This document shows, one piece after another, positions 24,544 through 33,101 of a stretch of DNA of 34,443 nucleotides. Below the pieces are notes generated by a model that made no database searches, was not told where the DNA came from, and saw only the letters and a list, made by a program, of their open reading frames with translations. Within the stretch, counting starts at the first letter, position 1, and each line of letters starts with the position of its first letter. The position numbers and the translations under genes were made by a program. Source of the stretch: Candidatus Cloacimonetes bacterium HGW-Cloacimonetes-1 (GTDB lineage Bacteria; Cloacimonadota; Cloacimonadia; Cloacimonadales; Cloacimonadaceae); NCBI GenBank assembly GCA_002841975.1, contig PHBQ01000023.1, positions 1 to 34,443 of the forward strand. Direction: 5' to 3'.

Positions 24544-25314
24544 ATGAAAACTAAATTGATGATCACGATGCTCTCCGTTCTTATGATTATGGCACTTATA
24601 GGCTGTGCCGGAGAGGACAGCCTGGGAAAAGATAAAGTTCCTCCCACTGCACCAACCTTGATTCCTCATTTGGGTGATACAGGTGACCCTGCAGTTAGTT
24701 ATAATGGTCAGTCTGTATATCTCAATGACGAAAACAACGGGATTGACACCGTTCCGGACGGGGACTGGATCAAAATATCTTGGATGCCTTTTATTGATAA
24801 CGATTTAAGCCATCTAAAGATTTTTCGTTATGATGAGTTCAATACAGAATCTGTTTTAATTGACTCAATATCCTCGAGTAACACACAATATGTCGATAAC
24901 AGTTCATTAACGGTACAAACACGATATTCATACTTTATTGAATTAGTAGATTTTACAGGAAACTCGACGCTTTCGGATACGGTCTCCTATGCTTTGTTAA
25001 GCAAGGTGAATCTTGTGAGCCCGGAAGCTGGTAGCACCGTTCAAGCAAATAATGTAACATTTCAATGGTATAGAAGTGGTTTTGCATCTAAATATAGAGT
25101 GATCGTATTTAATCAAAACTATGAATACGTATGGCATCAAGATCTGGACGTAGCATTTGAAGAAGATCTGTTATCGATGCGCTTTCCGGTTAATCTCGGG
25201 CAAGACTATGTGGGGCAAACAATGAGATGGAGGGTAGATGCCTTGGAAATGGATAATGAACTGGGAGTCTATATAGGCTCAGAATCATATGAGAGAACTA
25301 TGCATGTCCAGTAA
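24544..25314 (+). CDS. Lipoprotein with fibronectin type III-like domain
   Basis: This 256-residue protein has a textbook lipoprotein signal, MKTKLMITMLSVLMIMALIG followed by Cys21. A fibronectin III-like domain lies at about residues 75-150 (ISWMPFIDNDLSHLKIFRYDE ... TQYVDNSSLTVQTRYSYFIELVDFTGN, split over two segments). A second beta-sandwich region follows (VNLVSPEAGSTVQANNVTFQWY), of the type often annotated as a carbohydrate- or matrix-related Ig-like module. It starts 9 nt after the PorV-like gene with GAGGTATGAG upstream, so it should be co-transcribed with porU-porV. It could be an accessory surface lipoprotein of the secretion machinery. No catalytic motif is visible, and the specific role is unknown. 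Confidence 0.8.
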   Translation: MKTKLMITMLSVLMIMALIGCAGEDSLGKDKVPPTAPTLIPHLGDTGDPAVSYNGQSVYLNDENNGIDTVPDGDWIKISWMPFIDNDLSHLKIFRYDEFNTESVLIDSISSSNTQYVDNSSLTVQTRYSYFIELVDFTGNSTLSDTVSYALLSKVNLVSPEAGSTVQANNVTFQWYRSGFASKYRVIVFNQNYEYVWHQDLDVAFEEDLLSMRFPVNLGQDYVGQTMRWRVDALEMDNELGVYIGSESYERTMHVQ

Positions 25315-25344
25315 ATCGGATAGTGTTTAGCTCTATCATTCTCT

Positions 25345-25361
25345 CTCTAAAAGCATTAGAG
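25345..25361 (+). terminator. Weak hairpin after the lipoprotein gene
   Basis: CTCTAA and TTAGAG form a 6-bp stem with a 5-nt loop, about 30 nt past the stop at 25314. The stem is AT-rich and the following sequence (TGGTTTAAA) has only a short T run, so this is a tentative end of the porU transcript. The rest of the 197-bp gap shows a TTGACT (25459-25464) but no convincing -10 box. Confidence 0.3.
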
Positions 25362-25511
25362 TGGTTTAAACAGAGAACATACATGACGCAGATTAGTAGT
25401 GAGATTTGTAATATCTCGTTCAGATAGATAATTAAAGCGGTTCAAGGGGAGATTTCTCTTGACTATAATGGTAAATCAAGAATTTTTACATAAAATTGGA
25501 AAGAGGATGCT

Positions 25512-25997
25512 GTGAAAAGAATACTTATTATACTCTTTGTTATTGGAATTACTCTGTCTTTGTGTGGTCAGGATGCTTCTTCATTTGTGCCAACGTCAAA
25601 TATATCAGCATATTCGTTTGATGGAGTAAGAAGCGGAGTAGAGAAACTAAAGATAAACGTATATATATGGGGTCAAGTATATAAACCCGGTTTGTACGTA
25701 GTACCCGATGACACAGACTTACTGACGTTGATCTCTTTGGCTGGTGGTCCCAGGGAAGATGCAAAGCTTTCAAAAGTCAGGATTATTCGCCCTACGAACA
25801 TAGGAGAGAGAGTGCTATATATAAATTTGAAAGATTATATGGAAACCGGTGATGAAAAGATCATTCCCAAGCTTCAACCCGGAGACACAATTGTAATGTC
25901 TGGAACAATATTTTATGCATTTTCACGGTTAACAGATTTCCTTTCCAAGGCAGCCATAGCAATTGGTGTTTACACTACAGTTTCAAATATAAAGTAA
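25512..25997 (+). CDS. SLBB-domain periplasmic/outer-membrane polysaccharide export-type protein
   Basis: This 161-residue protein has an N-terminal signal peptide (MKRILIILFVIGITLSLCG; the Cys might be a lipid site, but the lipobox is poor). A single SLBB beta-grasp domain lies at about residues 47-125 (INVYIWGQVYKPGLYVVPDDTDLLTLISLAGGP ... LQPGDTIVM, two segments). A C-terminal amphipathic segment follows (FLSKAAIAIGVYTTVSNI). Wza-type exporters usually carry an extra N-terminal Poly_export domain, which is absent here. The start is GTG at 25512 with GAGG 5 nt before. It precedes the tyrosine kinase/chain-length regulator by 10 nt, which fits a role in capsule or exopolysaccharide export. 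Confidence 0.85.
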   Translation: MKRILIILFVIGITLSLCGQDASSFVPTSNISAYSFDGVRSGVEKLKINVYIWGQVYKPGLYVVPDDTDLLTLISLAGGPREDAKLSKVRIIRPTNIGERVLYINLKDYMETGDEKIIPKLQPGDTIVMSGTIFYAFSRLTDFLSKAAIAIGVYTTVSNIK

Positions 25998-26007
25998 GGG
26001 GAGAAGA

Positions 26008-28305
26008 GTGGAAAATCAAGTCCAAAATCAATCCAATGTATCGCAAGATGAGATAAAGCTATCCGACTACATACGCGTTATAGTACAATATAGATATTTA
26101 ATCGTTTTAGTGTTTGTACTCGTTATCACTTTAACCATTTTTTATACAGCGAGATCTCCCCGAATTTATTCTGCCTCTTCCAAAATACTGTTAGAAAATC
26201 AGAAAAGTCAAAGTGATTTTCTATTTTTAGCGACTCCAGGCGTCACTTCTACGACTATCAATAACAATATTGAATTGATGAAGAGTAAAACCATTGGCAC
26301 CATGGCTTGGGAGATCATGAAGCGGAATCCAGACTGGGATACATTCCCGATCAATTCCTCAGGATCTCCAGTTAATACTCTTCGCAGTAGTGTGAAAATT
26401 GAATCTAAGCGTGAAACAGATATTTTAACCATCAGCTACGAATCTACAAATCAAGTAGAAGCTATGGTGGCGGTTAATTCTCTTGCCGAAGCAGTGATGC
26501 TGGAGAATACTCAGTATGCTAGGTTAGAATTTACAAACATTCGCGAATTTTTGGAAACTCAATTAGATGCAATAACCAGAAGACTCCAAACTTCAGAAAA
26601 CGATTTACGTGAGTTTAAAAACATGAATCGGCTAGTGGAATTGACTGAAGAGACGACCAAATTAATCGAAAAGTCCTCTGACGTTGAGGCCGAATATGAA
26701 TCGGCATTAACTGACCAGGCTGTAAAAGCAAAATCATTAGACTTGCTCAACAAGCAGCTGCGTGAGCAAGATTCCCTGATGGTTAATGTAAACAACATCT
26801 TGAAGGCACCCTATGTAGCTGAGTTACGTAAACAAGTGGTTGATACTCAATCTTTGATCAACAAGCTTCTTTCCAAGAATGAGTATCCCCTTGATCATCC
26901 CCAGATTATGCTTTTAAATAGAGAACTTGAGAACATTAAAGCAACTCTAGACACCGAAGTAAGGAAACTTGTCAAGATATCACTCAATTCAGACCCCTTA
27001 CAAAGTAGAAGTGATTTGCTGAGTAGGATTGTTGCGGCAAATTTGGAACTGGAGTTAACACGTGCCAAAGTAAATGGTTTGTCTCAAACCAAAGAAATGT
27101 ACAACGAAAGAATAGTGACTCTTCCCAATACAGAGCTTGAACTTGCCCGCCTAGTTCGTAATATGAAGCTTGATGAAAAAATCTATGGCATCATGATGGA
27201 AAAATATGAAGATGCCAAGGTAGCAGAACAGGCAAAAGTTGGTAACATCCGGATTGTGGAATATGCCGAAAAACCAGTATCTCCAATTAAACCACGTGTT
27301 TCCATGAATATCATGGTAGGTATCATACTCGGCCTGGGTTTGGGTATTGGTGTAGCCTTTATTGTTCACTCTTTGGACACAAAGCTCAGAACATTAGAGG
27401 ATATGGAGACATTTGTACGCTTACCTATAGTTGGTACGATTCCGATGATTGCAGAGTCCGAATCAAAGCTTGAAGAGTTCAACCGTATGATCGAACAATC
27501 TGACGGTGAGCATAAAGAGCAACTGCTAAAATCAATGCATTATGTGATGATGCAACTTGTTTCGCATTATGCGCCCAAATCTCCGATTGCTGAAGCTTAT
27601 AGAACACTGAGAACAAATATCCTCTCCAAGAAATCGGAAGGTAGTGTCTGCTTGATGGTGACGTCCTCCGGTCCCAAAGAAGGTAAATCAACAACCATAG
27701 TAAACCTTGCTATTACATTATCCCAAATGAATGCCAAAGTAGTATTGATTGATATGGATATGAGACGTCCGATGGTTCATAACAAGTTTGGAGTCGAAAA
27801 AGAAAATGGCTCAAGTGACTATCTAATCGACCCTGAACTTACAATTCCTCAAGTCGCTAAAGCTACAGGAATCCAAAATCTGGATATTATTACCAGTGGT
27901 TTTGTACCCCCCAATCCTTCAGAGTTAATTTCATCAAAACGTATGGATCAAATGATCGTCGAACTGAAGTCAATTTACGACTATGTACTGTTTGATACTC
28001 CCCCAATTATTGCAGTGACAGATGCCTTGATTTTGACCAAAAAGGTTGATATGACATTTGTTGTTGTAAGATGTGGATATACAGAAAAGGGTATCATCAA
28101 AAGAACCAAGGAATTGATGGAGAACATTGATAGCAAGATTGATGGTATTGTCGTAAATAGTATCTACGTCCAACGTTACTATAGCAAACAAAGCTACTAT
28201 TACTATTACTATTACTATTACTACTATTACTACGGGGATGATGTTCCCAAGAAGCAAATGAAGAATGTTAATAAATTCCTTCGCAAAAATCAACCTGTTT
28301 CTTGA
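26008..28305 (+). CDS. Polysaccharide chain-length regulator fused to a bacterial tyrosine autokinase (Wzc-like)
   Basis: This 765-residue inner-membrane protein combines a Wzz domain and a BY-kinase. TM1 lies at about 31-52 (YLIVLVFVLVITLTIFYTA) and is followed by a long periplasmic coiled coil (about 175-400). TM2 lies at about 433-455 (NIMVGIILGLGLGIGVAFIV), preceded by the Pro-rich EKPVSPIKPR motif. The kinase has Walker A SSGPKEGKSTT (Lys560), Walker A' VVLIDMDMRRP and Walker B YVLFDTPP (Asp663). The tail has 13 consecutive Tyr (residues 730-742) encoded by alternating TAC/TAT, the likely autophosphorylation cluster. It controls polymerisation and export of a surface polysaccharide in homologs. 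The start is GTG at 26008 with AGGGGAG upstream. Its 3' end overlaps ispE by 41 bp in another frame. Confidence 0.93.
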   Translation: MENQVQNQSNVSQDEIKLSDYIRVIVQYRYLIVLVFVLVITLTIFYTARSPRIYSASSKILLENQKSQSDFLFLATPGVTSTTINNNIELMKSKTIGTMAWEIMKRNPDWDTFPINSSGSPVNTLRSSVKIESKRETDILTISYESTNQVEAMVAVNSLAEAVMLENTQYARLEFTNIREFLETQLDAITRRLQTSENDLREFKNMNRLVELTEETTKLIEKSSDVEAEYESALTDQAVKAKSLDLLNKQLREQDSLMVNVNNILKAPYVAELRKQVVDTQSLINKLLSKNEYPLDHPQIMLLNRELENIKATLDTEVRKLVKISLNSDPLQSRSDLLSRIVAANLELELTRAKVNGLSQTKEMYNERIVTLPNTELELARLVRNMKLDEKIYGIMMEKYEDAKVAEQAKVGNIRIVEYAEKPVSPIKPRVSMNIMVGIILGLGLGIGVAFIVHSLDTKLRTLEDMETFVRLPIVGTIPMIAESESKLEEFNRMIEQSDGEHKEQLLKSMHYVMMQLVSHYAPKSPIAEAYRTLRTNILSKKSEGSVCLMVTSSGPKEGKSTTIVNLAITLSQMNAKVVLIDMDMRRPMVHNKFGVEKENGSSDYLIDPELTIPQVAKATGIQNLDIITSGFVPPNPSELISSKRMDQMIVELKSIYDYVLFDTPPIIAVTDALILTKKVDMTFVVVRCGYTEKGIIKRTKELMENIDSKIDGIVVNSIYVQRYYSKQSYYYYYYYYYYYYYGDDVPKKQMKNVNKFLRKNQPVS
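28195..28233 (+). repeat. TAY triplet tract encoding 13 tyrosines in the kinase tail
   Basis: Thirteen consecutive TAC/TAT codons, mostly alternating, form a short microsatellite inside the tyrosine autokinase gene. In-frame gain or loss of units would change the number of phosphorylatable tyrosines without a frameshift. Confidence 0.9.
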
Positions 28306-29110
28306 AGTAGTAGGATTACAATCTAACAATTATCACGAGATCGATACTGTGTTCGGCAGTATCGATCTCTGCGATACACTCAGATTTGCTTTGACAAAAA
28401 AGCCATCTATCAAATTGTTGTCTAACTTACCAGAAATGGTATCAGAGTCGAACTTAGTGTATAAGGTGGCTAAATACTTAGCTGATTTATACTGTCCCAA
28501 GCATGGTATAGAAATTCACCTTGAAAAGCGGATTCCCATTGCAGCCGGTTTAGGAGGAGGGAGCAGTAATGCTGCTGCCACTATCCAAGCCTTAAACATT
28601 TTGTGGGACATTGGCTTGAATCTTGAAGAGATGATGAGCATTGGAGCAAAATATGGTTCCGATATTCCTTATTTTTTCATTGGTGGTACAGCCCGGGGTA
28701 CTGGATATGGAAGTACTATTCAGCCTTTGGAAGACATAGTTTTAGACAATATCTTATTGGTAAATCCCAATATTGGCATTTCCAGTAAGGAAGCCTATAC
28801 GTTGTATGACTTGCAGAAGGATAACAATGAACGAACCGAACAAATGGTGCATTCTTCGCACATTTACTATAACGGACTGGAGTCAGTTGTAGAGCAAAAG
28901 TACGAAGATATACGAGTGATAAATGAAAATCTCAGATTTATGGGAGCAGATGTTTCCATGATGAGTGGCAGTGGTTCTACATGCTTTGGGATTTTCAAAA
29001 ATAGTGAAAAAATGGGAATAAGTCAAGAGTTCTTCAATACAAAGGGCTATTGGACAGAATGCACAAAAACAACAACAAGAGAAGAGTATAAGAGATGTTT
29101 TCAAAGTTAA
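28265..29110 (+). CDS. ispE: 4-diphosphocytidyl-2-C-methyl-D-erythritol kinase
   Basis: IspE phosphorylates CDP-ME in the non-mevalonate (MEP) isoprenoid pathway. The 281-residue GHMP kinase starts with NSFAKINLFLEVVG, has the nearby NYHEIDTVF motif, and carries the ATP-binding glycine loop PIAAGLGGGSSNAAATI at about residues 90-106. Further motifs are GSDIPYFFIGGTARGTGYG and the C-terminal MSGSGSTCFG. Its length is normal. The ATG at 28265 lies within the last codons of the kinase gene, a 41-bp overlap; the N-terminal AKINL motif requires a start this early. The 3' end overlaps prs by 16 bp. No internal promoter is apparent, so expression is probably coupled. Confidence 0.95.
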   Translation: MLINSFAKINLFLEVVGLQSNNYHEIDTVFGSIDLCDTLRFALTKKPSIKLLSNLPEMVSESNLVYKVAKYLADLYCPKHGIEIHLEKRIPIAAGLGGGSSNAAATIQALNILWDIGLNLEEMMSIGAKYGSDIPYFFIGGTARGTGYGSTIQPLEDIVLDNILLVNPNIGISSKEAYTLYDLQKDNNERTEQMVHSSHIYYNGLESVVEQKYEDIRVINENLRFMGADVSMMSGSGSTCFGIFKNSEKMGISQEFFNTKGYWTECTKTTTREEYKRCFQS

Positions 29111-30039
29111 AACTAATAACTGGTAATGCCAACATACCTTTGGCTGAAGAAGTTGCTAGATTTGCAGGTATTCCTCTAGGAGATATTGAGTTATTCAAAT
29201 TCTCTAATGACGAGTCTTTTGTTAAAATCAATGACAATGTGCGTGGTGCGGATGTCTTTATCATCCAGCCTACCTGTTACCCTGTTAATGACAGTCTTAT
29301 GGACTTGTTAATAGTAATTGATGCCCTTAAGCGAGCATCTGCGCAGAGAATTAGCTGTGTAATACCATACTATGCGTATGCTAGGTCCGACAAAAAAGAC
29401 CAGCCTCGTGTACCTATAACGGCGAAATTAGTGGCAGATTTGATTACAATAGCAGGCGCTAACCGTGTAATCACAGTAGATTTGCATGCGGAACAAATTC
29501 AGGGCTTTTTCAATATCCCTGTTGATCATCTTTTTACGGTTCCAATATTCGCAAGATATTTTAAAAGTATCATGAACTTGGATGATGTAGTTGTTGTTTC
29601 TCCAGATTCTGGCGGAGCTAATCGAGCTAGAGCCTTGGCAAAAAGGCTGAATAGCGGTTTAGCCATTGCTGATAAAAGACGTAGCGGCAATAATGATAAA
29701 ACAGAGTGCATGAATATCATTGGTGATGTCCAGGGCAAAAATGCTATCTTGTTTGATGACATCATCGATACAGGTGGCAGCTTGATCAAAGTTGCGCTGG
29801 AGCTACAAAAGAAAGGTGCAAAGCACGTTTATGCTGCATGCGCGCATGGAGTATTATCAGGGAATGCAGTGGAAAACCTGGAAAATTCACCGATTGAAAA
29901 GCTCTACATTACGAATACAATACCTCTAACAGAGAATAAGAAATCAGAAAAAATAGTGCAGCTCTCTATAGCAGAGATGCTCGCGATTGCAATAAAAAAA
30001 ATACATATAGAAGAGTCTATTAGTATCTTGTTTAGATAG
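29095..30039 (+). CDS. prs: Ribose-phosphate pyrophosphokinase (PRPP synthetase)
   Basis: The enzyme makes PRPP from ribose 5-phosphate and ATP for nucleotide, His and Trp synthesis. The 314-residue protein has the family blocks LKLITGNANIPLAEEVA, FSNDESFVKI, the flexible loop YYAYARSDKKDQPRVPITAKLVADL, and VITVDLHAEQIQGFF (about 125-139). It also has VVVSPDSGGANRARALAK and the PRPP-binding loop ILFDDIIDTGGS (about 219-230). The loop has ARSDKKD where many bacterial enzymes have ARQDRK, a mild variation. The ATG at 29095 overlaps ispE by 16 bp. The order ispE-prs-rplY-pth is common in bacteria and supports the call. Confidence 0.96.
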   Translation: MFSKLKLITGNANIPLAEEVARFAGIPLGDIELFKFSNDESFVKINDNVRGADVFIIQPTCYPVNDSLMDLLIVIDALKRASAQRISCVIPYYAYARSDKKDQPRVPITAKLVADLITIAGANRVITVDLHAEQIQGFFNIPVDHLFTVPIFARYFKSIMNLDDVVVVSPDSGGANRARALAKRLNSGLAIADKRRSGNNDKTECMNIIGDVQGKNAILFDDIIDTGGSLIKVALELQKKGAKHVYAACAHGVLSGNAVENLENSPIEKLYITNTIPLTENKKSEKIVQLSIAEMLAIAIKKIHIEESISILFR

Positions 30040-30060
30040 TAATTGAGACTGGAGGAATAA

Positions 30061-30663
30061 GTGATATTTACTCTGAATGCAGAAATTAGAAAGACCGTTA
30101 AGAAATCGGATTTAACGAATTTGAGAAACTCAGGTATGATACCTATCGTGATTTATGGTAATGAGTTCGAGCCTGTTTCATTGTCGATTAACAAAGCAGA
30201 ATTTACGGCTGCTTACAAAAAGAGCTTTGGCGAAGTTACCTTTTATGAGATTAACGTTGCCGGCGTCAAACACCAAACTATGCTCAAGGCAAAGCAGACT
30301 CATCCATTAACCAGAGATATTCTCCATATCGATTTTATGGTTTTAGGTAGAAACAGTAAGGTGGACATTGATGTTCCTTTACATTTCATTGGTGAACCGA
30401 TTGGAGTCCAATTCGGTGGAACTGTGGACGTTATTCAAAGAACCGTGAAAGTATCATGCATGGTAAATCAACTTCCGGAAGATATCAAGGTTGAGATTTC
30501 TCAGATGGAAGCCGGTACATCACTACATGTGTCAGACCTGCCTCAAGGTGCCTGGGAATACAAAGATGCATTAGACAATGCTATTTTAGTAGTTCATTCA
30601 CCCAAAGGTGAATCAGAACCCGTTGCCGAGGATTCTGAAGCCGAGGAACCTGTAGCCGAGTAA
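30061..30663 (+). CDS. rplY: Large ribosomal subunit protein bL25, CTC/TL5-type
   Basis: This protein binds 5S rRNA in the 50S subunit; the long CTC/TL5 form is stress-related in some bacteria. The 200-residue product has the L25 domain (about 1-92: FTLNAEIRKTVKKSDLTNLR, GMIPIVIYG, DILHIDFM). The C-terminal TL5 beta domain follows (about 95-180: VDIDVPLHFIGEPIGVQFGG, LPEDIKVEISQMEAG), and an acidic tail (GESEPVAEDSEAEEPVAE) ends it. The start is GTG at 30061 with an excellent GGAGGAATAA. It lies 21 nt after prs and 11 nt before pth. Confidence 0.96.
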   Translation: MIFTLNAEIRKTVKKSDLTNLRNSGMIPIVIYGNEFEPVSLSINKAEFTAAYKKSFGEVTFYEINVAGVKHQTMLKAKQTHPLTRDILHIDFMVLGRNSKVDIDVPLHFIGEPIGVQFGGTVDVIQRTVKVSCMVNQLPEDIKVEISQMEAGTSLHVSDLPQGAWEYKDALDNAILVVHSPKGESEPVAEDSEAEEPVAE

Positions 30664-30674
30664 GAGATTCCTTC

Positions 30675-31277
30675 ATGAAGTTAGTGATAGGACTTGGTAA
30701 TGTCGGTCCCACATATCAAAATACTCGCCATAACATCGGTTTTAAGTTCTTGGATTATTATGCTTCCTCAAAGAAGTGCAAATTCTCCAAGGATAGATAT
30801 TTCGAGTATTTCTCTTATGCAAATACGGCATTTATCAAGCCTACTACATTTATGAATTGTTCCGGGCTTGCTCTGGAAGCAGCCTTGACAAAATGGAAAA
30901 TCGAAGACACTCTAATTATTTATGATGATTTGGAATTAGCCCCCGCGAGTTTTAGAATTCGCTCCGGTGGGGGAGATGGCGGTCATAACGGACTGAAATC
31001 TCTGTTTACAAAATGTGATCCAAATGAGATTAAACGAATTAGAATTGGGATCGGTCGCAATATCACGAGCAAATCAGAGGTTTATGTATTAGAAGAAATA
31101 CCTGAAGATCTGATCACTGCTTTCGATGATACATTTCGACTGGTCACGAAATTCATTGATACTTATCTTCACAGCAGTTACAAAAACATGCTGGATGATT
31201 ATAGTAAGTGGAAAAGAGCCTATTCCGGTAAAAATGATGCCGGAATCATTAGTCCAAAGGAGGAAACGGATGACTAA
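30675..31277 (+). CDS. pth: Peptidyl-tRNA hydrolase
   Basis: Pth recycles peptidyl-tRNA released by drop-off. The 200-residue product shows LVIGLGNVGPTYQNTRHNIGF with the catalytic His (residue 19), FIKPTTFMNCSG with the conserved Asn, IIYDDLELAPASFRIRSGGGDGGHNGLKS with the catalytic Asp, and RIRIGIGR. Length is normal. The ATG at 30675 lies 11 nt after rplY. The 3' end overlaps rpsF by 8 bp, and the last codons carry the GGAGG used by rpsF. Confidence 0.96.
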   Translation: MKLVIGLGNVGPTYQNTRHNIGFKFLDYYASSKKCKFSKDRYFEYFSYANTAFIKPTTFMNCSGLALEAALTKWKIEDTLIIYDDLELAPASFRIRSGGGDGGHNGLKSLFTKCDPNEIKRIRIGIGRNITSKSEVYVLEEIPEDLITAFDDTFRLVTKFIDTYLHSSYKNMLDDYSKWKRAYSGKNDAGIISPKEETDD

Positions 31278-31578
31278 AGATTATGAACTTATGGTGATCT
31301 ACTCACCGAAGCTCACTGTTGATCTTGCAAAGCAAGAGAACGAAAAATTGATGAAACTATTCACAGACAATGCCGGAGAAATCATCAAAACTGACGATTG
31401 GGGCAAGCGGATATTAGCATACCCTATCAACAAAACCAACGACGGTTTCTATTTCGTAAATTATCTAAAATACGAATCTACAGAAATCAAAACCATCAAA
31501 CGTTTGATGAGTATCAACGAGAACATCATACGCTCTATGTTTATTCTTAGAGATGAGAAGAGGAAGACTGATGGCTGA
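31270..31578 (+). CDS. rpsF: Small ribosomal subunit protein bS6
   Basis: This 102-residue protein binds 16S rRNA with bS18. Motifs are YELMVIYSPKL at the start, WGKRILAYPINKTNDGFYFVNY in the centre, and IKRLMSINENIIRSMFILRDE near the end. The true start is the ATG at 31270 with GGAGGAAACG upstream; the reading frame is open further upstream inside pth, but those residues do not belong to S6. It overlaps pth and ssb by 8 bp each, and ssb and rpsR follow in the usual bacterial order. Confidence 0.97.
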   Translation: MTKDYELMVIYSPKLTVDLAKQENEKLMKLFTDNAGEIIKTDDWGKRILAYPINKTNDGFYFVNYLKYESTEIKTIKRLMSINENIIRSMFILRDEKRKTDG

Positions 31579-32014
31579 TCTCAAATTGCCGAGGATGAAT
31601 AAAATATTCATCAGTGGCAGGATTACCCAAGATATAGACTTAAAGTACACTCCCAAGGGTACTCCTGTTGTCAGGTTTACTATTGCTTCAGATCGTAGTT
31701 ACAAAGATGAAAGTGGAAATTTTCAGCAAAGTACTACGTTTATTGATGTAGTCGCTTGGTCAAAGTTAGCAGAATCTGTAAGTTCACAAACCCATAAAGG
31801 TGGAGCTTTATTAGTAGAAGGACGCCTGGATGCCAGAACCTATACAGATTCCAATAATGTTAACCGCAAAGTAGTTGAGATCGTCGCCGATCATATCCAT
31901 TTCTTAGAATGGAAACCCAAAACCGGATCTGAAACCGATTCGAATTCAAATCCGCCGCTTCCTGAAGAAGAAATGCCTCACCCACAAGTAACCAATGATG
32001 ATGTTCCATTCTAG
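31571..32014 (+). CDS. ssb: Single-stranded DNA-binding protein
   Basis: SSB coats single-stranded DNA in replication and repair. The 147-residue product has an OB fold (about 8-115: [30 protein letters not shown], split; [31 protein letters not shown]). An acidic Pro-rich linker follows, and the tail is NDDVPF, the conserved protein-docking tip. The ATG at 31571 has GAGGA upstream and overlaps rpsF by 8 bp; the longer frame from 31553 lies inside rpsF. The rpsF-ssb-rpsR order is classic. Confidence 0.97.
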   Translation: MADLKLPRMNKIFISGRITQDIDLKYTPKGTPVVRFTIASDRSYKDESGNFQQSTTFIDVVAWSKLAESVSSQTHKGGALLVEGRLDARTYTDSNNVNRKVVEIVADHIHFLEWKPKTGSETDSNSNPPLPEEEMPHPQVTNDDVPF

Positions 32015-32022
32015 GAGAGAAA

Positions 32023-32259
32023 ATGAATAGTATAGACAGAAAAAAGAAGTTTACCCGCAAAAAATACTGTAAGTTTTGCGCAAATAAAGATATTGTAATT
32101 GATTATAAGAACGTTGATTTACTCAGACAGTTCATATCTGATGTCGGTAAAATCGAGCCAGCTCGTATCACCGGAACCTGTGCAAAGCACCAAAGAAAGT
32201 TGACCACCGAAATCAAACGTGCACGTCAAATGGCACTTATTGCTTTCGTTATTGAGTAA
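32023..32259 (+). CDS. rpsR: Small ribosomal subunit protein bS18
   Basis: This 78-residue basic protein partners with bS6 in the 30S platform. It has the family blocks [28 protein letters not shown] and [33 protein letters not shown] (each read in shorter segments). Three cysteines, C17 and C20 plus the one at GTCAKHQ, resemble the zinc-type C+ form of S18. A GGAGAG site precedes the ATG at 32023. Its stop overlaps the next ATG by one base (TAATG). Confidence 0.96.
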   Translation: MNSIDRKKKFTRKKYCKFCANKDIVIDYKNVDLLRQFISDVGKIEPARITGTCAKHQRKLTTEIKRARQMALIAFVIE

Positions 32260-33101
32260 TGTTTTTTTTACCTCTTGTCCTCGGATCTCTGGCGATTGTC
32301 TTTCCATTTTTAGCACTAATGCTGTTACTGGCATTTTGTGGGAAAAATGGAAGTCAGTGCATCAGTAATCCGACTAAGAGTATCAGCCCCTTTTTTATCG
32401 TACCAATCATCCTGCTAATTCTCGTTTATCGAACTGATAACTTGATGTTGGCCAGTGATGCGCTGTATGGGGTAGGATTAGCTGTTATGTTTTTCTTGAT
32501 TTCGATCAAAAGAAATGTCCATATCAATGATGCCATCACTAGAACGGCATTACTAATTATTGCATATGGTTTATGGCGTAGTATCCTATTTGGGGATGTT
32601 CTGGACAAGACATTTGACTCTGCAATATCTTCTTTACAAAAGAACTTTGTGATGTTCAAAACTGAGTCTTTAGGTGTTAACACCGTGAAATATATGCATC
32701 TTCTGATGCCTGCTATTTGGACGGTACAACAGATACTGGCTTTGATGATTGGATTCGTTCTGTTTGAAAAGAATGTTGGTATTGTTCAAGGTATTCGAAA
32801 ATTTGCATTACCCAAGTATTTCAGTATTATTTTGCTCGCAATCTTACCGCTCTACTTTTGGGACAATAGCTTTATCTTTTTTGTCAATGCACTGCTCAGC
32901 CTTTGTATGCTACCAATGCTTCAAGGCTTGATTGTGTTAGTTGACAGGACTTTTTCTATCGTCCCCAATCGTATGCTTGCCGGTATAGTGTTAGCAATTA
33001 TTCTGTTAAACATAATATCGTATTTATTCATAGTCCTATTAGGACTGGCTGACCAATGGTTAGATTTTAGAAAAATAAACAATGGAGGAATATCCGCATG
33101 A
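32259..33101 (+). CDS. Multi-pass membrane protein between rpsR and rplI, DUF2232/YybS-like position
   Basis: This 280-residue integral membrane protein has about seven to eight hydrophobic segments. The first is [20 protein letters not shown], and later ones lie near 45-57, 67-82, 95-107, 150-166, 188-203, 207-225 and 240-262. In many bacteria a DUF2232 (YybS-type) membrane protein is encoded exactly here, between rpsR and rplI, so this is probably a divergent member. The sequence alone is too generic to prove it. The ATG overlaps the rpsR stop by one base and the 3' end overlaps rplI by 4 bp (ATGA), so translation is coupled. The function of the family is not well established. Confidence 0.8.
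   Translation: MFFLPLVLGSLAIVFPFLALMLLLAFCGKNGSQCISNPTKSISPFFIVPIILLILVYRTDNLMLASDALYGVGLAVMFFLISIKRNVHINDAITRTALLIIAYGLWRSILFGDVLDKTFDSAISSLQKNFVMFKTESLGVNTVKYMHLLMPAIWTVQQILALMIGFVLFEKNVGIVQGIRKFALPKYFSIILLAILPLYFWDNSFIFFVNALLSLCMLPMLQGLIVLVDRTFSIVPNRMLAGIVLAIILLNIISYLFIVLLGLADQWLDFRKINNGGISA

Noticed and set aside
31126-31269. Upstream extension of rpsF
   Set aside because: It overlaps pth in another frame and the residues do not match bS6; the GGAGG site fixes the start at 31270.
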